From Streptomyces sp. NBC_00708 (GTDB lineage Bacteria; Actinomycetota; Actinomycetes; Streptomycetales; Streptomycetaceae): a DNA stretch of 64,000 bases. The translations under genes were made by a program, and so were the position numbers. Below, one piece after another: positions 61,254 to 64,000 of this stretch. Under the pieces are notes generated by a model. The model had not been told where the DNA came from and searched no databases. It worked only from the letters and a program-made list of their open reading frames with translations. The DNA lies in the NCBI GenBank assembly GCA_036226585.1, contig CP108997.1:3348001-3412000 (forward strand), given 5' to 3'. The stretch's first letter is position 1, and each line of letters starts with the position of its first letter.

Positions 61254-61262
61254 GCGGGGGGG

Positions 61263-62957
61263 TCAGCCGGTGGCCGAGCCCGCCGCGCCCGCCGCGGTTC
61301 CCGCGGAGGCGCCTTCGGCGGCACCGCCGGCGGCTCCGTCCGTGCCCTCGGTCGTGCCTTCGGTGGTACCGGTGTTGCCGCCGTCGGTGGTACCCGTGTT
61401 GCCGCCGTCGCTGGTACCGGTGTTGCCCCCGTTGGTACTGGTCTCGCCGTTGGTCCCCGTGCTGCCGTTGCCGGAGCCGTTGCCGCTGTTCCCGCCGGTC
61501 CCCGTGCTGCTGTTGCCGCCGGTGCCGGTGCCGCCGTCCTCCGTGCCTCCCGTGCCCGGGTCGGGCGTGGTGGCCGAGGGGGACTCGGACGTCTGGCTCG
61601 GCGTGTCCGACGGCTCCGGGGTGTCGTCGTTCCAGCCGCCGCCGGTGTTGTCGCCCGGCTGCTGGGTGTCCTCGGTGTCCTCCGGCGTCGGCGTGGGCGA
61701 ATCCTCCGTCGGCGTCGGCGAAGTGGAGGTCTCCGTCGGCTGCTTCTCGTGCTTCTGCCCGCCGTCGCCCGCCGCGTTGAGCGCGATGGCCACGCCCGCG
61801 CCGATCGCGATCAGGGCGAGCACGACGAACAGCAACAGCTTGCCACGACCGCCGCCGCCCTGCCGGGTGCTGCCGCCGTCGTAGCCGCCGTCGTCCGGGT
61901 TCATCGGCGGCAGGATCGGGGCCTGCGAGGTGTCCCCGTGCTGCGGGTAGCCGCCCATGGCGCGCGTGGCGCCGGTCATGCCCCGGGGCGGGGTGCCGGC
62001 GCCCTCGTTCAGGAGGACCGGGCCGGTGTTCCACGTACCGGTGTGGCCGCCCTGCACCTGGAGCATCTGCAGGCCGTACTGGACCAGCCCGCGCATCTCC
62101 TCGGCGCTCTGGAAGCGGTCGTCCGGGTCCTTCGCCAGCGAGCGCATGACGAGCCCGTCCAGCTCCGGCGGCACCGAGTCCAGGATCTGCGACGGCGGGA
62201 CCGGGGTGTCCTGCACGTGCTGGTACACCACGGAGAGCGGCGTCTCACCCGTGAACGGGGGCCGCAGCGCCAGCAGTTCGTAGAGCAGGCAGCCGGTGGC
62301 GTACAGGTCGGAGCGGTGGTCGACGGCCTTGCCCAGCGCCTGCTCGGGGGAGAGGTACTGCGGCGTGCCCATGACCATGCCGGTCTGCGTCATCGTGGAC
62401 TGCGCGCCGTGCAGCGCGCGGGCGATGCCGAAGTCCATCACCTTGACCGCGCCGGAGTGGGTGATGATCACGTTGGCGGGCTTGATATCGCGGTGCACGA
62501 TGCCGTGCTGGTGCGAGTAGGCGAGTGCCTCCAGCACCCCGGAGACGATGATCAGGGCCTGCTCCGGCGGCGGGGCCTCGGCGTTGATCAGCAGATCGCG
62601 GATCGTGCGGCCCTCGACCAGCTCCATCACGATGTACGGGACGGTCTGGCCGGCGACGGTGTCCTCGCCGGAGTCGTACACCGCCACGACCGCGTGGTGG
62701 TTGAGCCCGGCGACCGACTGCGCCTCACGCGTGAACCGCGCCTTGGAGACGGGGTCCTCGGCGAGATCGGAGCGCAGCAGCTTCACCGCGACGGTGCGTC
62801 CCAGCCGGACGTCCTCCGCCGCGAACACCTCGGCCATACCGCCCCGGCCGAGCCGGTGGGTCAGCCGGTAGCGTCCGTCTCCGACGACGCCGCCGATGCC
62901 CCAGGATTCGGTGCCATCCGGAACGCCGCCGCCGTTTGCTTCGGGTTCGGGTGCCAT
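61263..62957 (-). CDS. membrane serine/threonine protein kinase, PknB type
   Basis: The 564-residue kinase has a complete Hanks-type domain (about 28-290): GRGGMAEVF loop, Lys59 in VAVKLL, HRDIKPANV (Asp157), DFG at Asp175, and activation-loop threonines in STMTQTGMVMGTPQYLSPEQ. A juxtamembrane linker, one membrane helix (about 374-394) and a Gly/Thr/Asn/Ser-rich outer tail of about 165 residues follow. No PASTA repeats are present, so the outer part is a flexible tail, partly minisatellite-encoded. It diverges from a second kinase gene across 360 bp. From memory it matches the SCO3820/3821 pair. Confidence 0.93.
   Translation of the reverse strand: MAPEPEANGGGVPDGTESWGIGGVVGDGRYRLTHRLGRGGMAEVFAAEDVRLGRTVAVKLLRSDLAEDPVSKARFTREAQSVAGLNHHAVVAVYDSGEDTVAGQTVPYIVMELVEGRTIRDLLINAEAPPPEQALIIVSGVLEALAYSHQHGIVHRDIKPANVIITHSGAVKVMDFGIARALHGAQSTMTQTGMVMGTPQYLSPEQALGKAVDHRSDLYATGCLLYELLALRPPFTGETPLSVVYQHVQDTPVPPSQILDSVPPELDGLVMRSLAKDPDDRFQSAEEMRGLVQYGLQMLQVQGGHTGTWNTGPVLLNEGAGTPPRGMTGATRAMGGYPQHGDTSQAPILPPMNPDDGGYDGGSTRQGGGGRGKLLLFVVLALIAIGAGVAIALNAAGDGGQKHEKQPTETSTSPTPTEDSPTPTPEDTEDTQQPGDNTGGGWNDDTPEPSDTPSQTSESPSATTPDPGTGGTEDGGTGTGGNSSTGTGGNSGNGSGNGSTGTNGETSTNGGNTGTSDGGNTGTTDGGNTGTTEGTTEGTDGAAGGAAEGASAGTAAGAAGSATG
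61361..61432. repeat. 24-bp minisatellite in the kinase gene
   Basis: Three near-identical 24-bp units starting at 61361, 61385 and 61409 (about 61433 for a decayed fourth) encode GGNTGTT(S)D on the minus strand. The repeat is a multiple of 3 and lies in the extracytoplasmic tail, so copy-number changes keep the frame. Confidence 0.85.
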
Positions 62958-63317
62958 CAGTCCTCGCCGTCGTTTCTGTCCGCTCGATCCGCGTGTACGC
63001 GCGTGTCCGCGGGGGTCTCACGGTGCCTTGCTGCGGTGCCGGCCGCGCTGCCGGTCGCATTGCCCCGTCACGCTACAGCCTCTGTCGGACAGGCCGATCC
63101 GGCGCCGGACCGGCCATCCAATCGGCTGGCGCGCCACCGGCGCAAATTCCATGCTGATCCTGTAACGCTTCCGAGACGCTTCCAGCGCGTACGGTCACGG
63201 AACGGGCACCCGGCTTGACGTGTCGGACCCCTCGGGCAGACTTGGCCAGTAATACGGATCATCGCGTGAGTCGCGCGCCGAGTTCGCGTGAGTCGCGCGC
63301 CGAGGGGGAAGCAAGTC
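62958..63317. other. 360-bp divergent regulatory region between two kinase genes
   Basis: No credible gene is seen. It holds a possible promoter for the second kinase, TTGACG (63215-63220) and CAGACT (63237-63242) with 16-bp spacing, and a duplicated 21-bp element just before that kinase's ribosome binding site. Confidence 0.5.
63262..63304 (+). repeat. 21-bp direct repeat in the kinase leader
   Basis: A 21-bp unit starting TCGCGTGAGTCGCGCG is present twice (63262-63282 and 63284-63304), separated by one base, in the presumed 5' untranslated leader of the second kinase. The second copy ends next to the GGGGGAAG ribosome binding site. Confidence 0.85.
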
Positions 63318-64000
63318 ATGAGCCAGGACGGCGCACACGGTACACAGGGTCGCTACGCGGGCGGTTCGGTCGCCGGCGGCCGCTACCAGCTGCGCGATCT
63401 GCTCGGCGAAGGCGGGATGGCGTCCGTATATCTGGCGTACGACTCCGCGCTCGACCGGCAGGTCGCGATCAAGACCCTGCACACCGAGCTGGGCCGTGAG
63501 CAGTCCTTCCGCGAGCGCTTCCGCCGCGAGGCGCAGGCCGTCGCCAAGCTCCAGCACACCAACATCGTCTCGGTGTTCGACACGGGCGAGGACGAGCTCG
63601 GCGGCGCGCTGATGCCGTACATCGTCATGGAGTACGTCGAGGGCCAGCCGCTCGGCTCCGTCCTGGCGGCGGACATCCGCGCCCAGGGCGCGATGCCGGC
63701 CGACAAGGCGCTCAAGGTCACCTCGGACGTGCTGGCCGCGCTGGACACCAGCCACGAAATGGGCCTGGTGCACCGCGACATCAAGCCGGGCAACGTCATG
63801 GTGACCAAGCGCGGCGTCGTGAAGGTCATGGACTTCGGCATCGCCCGCGCCATGCAGTCGGGCGTCACCTCGATGACGCAGACCGGCATGGTCGTCGGCA
63901 CCCCGCAGTACCTCTCCCCCGAACAGGCCCTGGGCCGCGGGGTGGACGCGCGCTCCGACCTGTACTCGGTCGGCATCATGCTCTTCCAGCTGCTGACCGG
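63318..64000 (+). CDS. serine/threonine protein kinase (cut by window end)
   Basis: The first 227 residues of a Hanks-type kinase are present: glycine loop LGEGGMASVYLAYD, Lys52 in VAIKTL, HRDIKPGNV (Asp154), DFG at Asp172 and SMTQTGMVVGTPQYLSPEQA in the activation loop. The catalytic core is intact as far as it can be read. A membrane helix or sensor may follow beyond the window. The ATG at 63318 follows GAGGGGGAAG. It diverges from the kinase at 61263-62957, and the two share most core motifs, so they look like a duplicated pair. Confidence 0.92.
   Translation, partial: MSQDGAHGTQGRYAGGSVAGGRYQLRDLLGEGGMASVYLAYDSALDRQVAIKTLHTELGREQSFRERFRREAQAVAKLQHTNIVSVFDTGEDELGGALMPYIVMEYVEGQPLGSVLAADIRAQGAMPADKALKVTSDVLAALDTSHEMGLVHRDIKPGNVMVTKRGVVKVMDFGIARAMQSGVTSMTQTGMVVGTPQYLSPEQALGRGVDARSDLYSVGIMLFQLLT

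Noticed and set aside
1..64000. tRNA, rRNA or insertion sequence genes
   Set aside because: No cloverleaf with a GTTCGA-type T-arm, no rRNA sequence and no transposase-like frame or terminal inverted repeats were seen on reading both strands.

Overview
The window is high-GC actinobacterial chromosome, almost certainly Streptomyces. GC-biased third codon positions, frequent GTG starts, SARP and SpoIIE-type phosphatase families, DUF397/XRE modules, a bkd operon next to serine/threonine kinases and two perfect copies of the Streptomyces parS sequence GTTTCACGTGAAAC (8725, 25205) all point there. From memory, the order aspS ... GntR/MFS ... bkdCBA, NarL regulator, PNPOx-like protein, phosphotransferase, kinase pair resembles the oriC-proximal core around SCO3795-SCO3821 of S. 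coelicolor. The parS sites agree with an origin-proximal position.

Layout. 1-8.5 kb: a MerR-PP2C fusion regulator (cut by the window edge) under its own MerR-type promoter, small membrane proteins, an MDR oxidoreductase, an S4 RNA-binding protein, a TerF-like VWA protein, an OmpR/HisKA two-component pair and an L,D-transpeptidase lipoprotein. 8.7-33.4 kb: mostly core genes: aspS, a PAS/GAF/SpoIIE/HATPase regulator, AI-2E-type permease, pirin, SseB-like protein, acyl-CoA dehydrogenase, M18 aminopeptidase, a large SARP regulator, a thioredoxin/NHL protein, a LURP-one protein, nitrilase, MFS/GntR pair, a K15-type DD-transpeptidase and an R61-like serine hydrolase. 33.4-35.3 kb: a MarR regulator divergent from a second-type enolase gene, with an operator-like repeat array between them. 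35.3-39.6 kb: the most unusual part, a small cassette of XRE-DUF5919 regulator and NUDIX hydrolase facing a 56-residue peptide gene, a TtcA/Ncs6-like PP-loop ATPase and an extra histidyl-tRNA synthetase. 39.5-43.7 kb: a TetR-controlled catabolic operon (acetoacetate-decarboxylase family, succinate-semialdehyde-type dehydrogenase, DJ-1/PfpI protein). 43.8-54.9 kb: a GAF-SpoIIE phosphatase, a patch of lineage-specific small proteins, a WhiJ-like module (three tandem DUF397 genes, XRE-DUF5753, anti-sigma-type ATPase), and two regulator/MDR oxidoreductase pairs (TetR, GlxA-AraC). 55-64 kb: the branched-chain 2-oxoacid dehydrogenase operon, a NarL response regulator, a PNPOx-like protein, a phosphotransferase and two divergent membrane-linked serine/threonine kinases (the second cut by the window edge).

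How the parts fit. The window is dominated by signalling: protein phosphorylation and dephosphorylation, two-component systems, and regulator/target pairs with visible operators. The candidate undescribed system is the 35.8-39.5 kb cassette. Its short peptide gene has a strong ribosome binding site, is followed by a hairpin, and precedes a nucleotide-activating PP-loop enzyme and a full-length HisRS of a different clade from the usual Streptomyces enzyme. Both the XRE regulator (codon 6) and the PP-loop gene (codon 217) carry the rare TTA leucine codon, which suggests bldA-dependent, developmentally timed expression. I infer a small-peptide or histidine-related specialised metabolite, or a tRNA-linked defence system; the sequence does not settle which. 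No tRNA, rRNA, CRISPR array or insertion sequence was seen.
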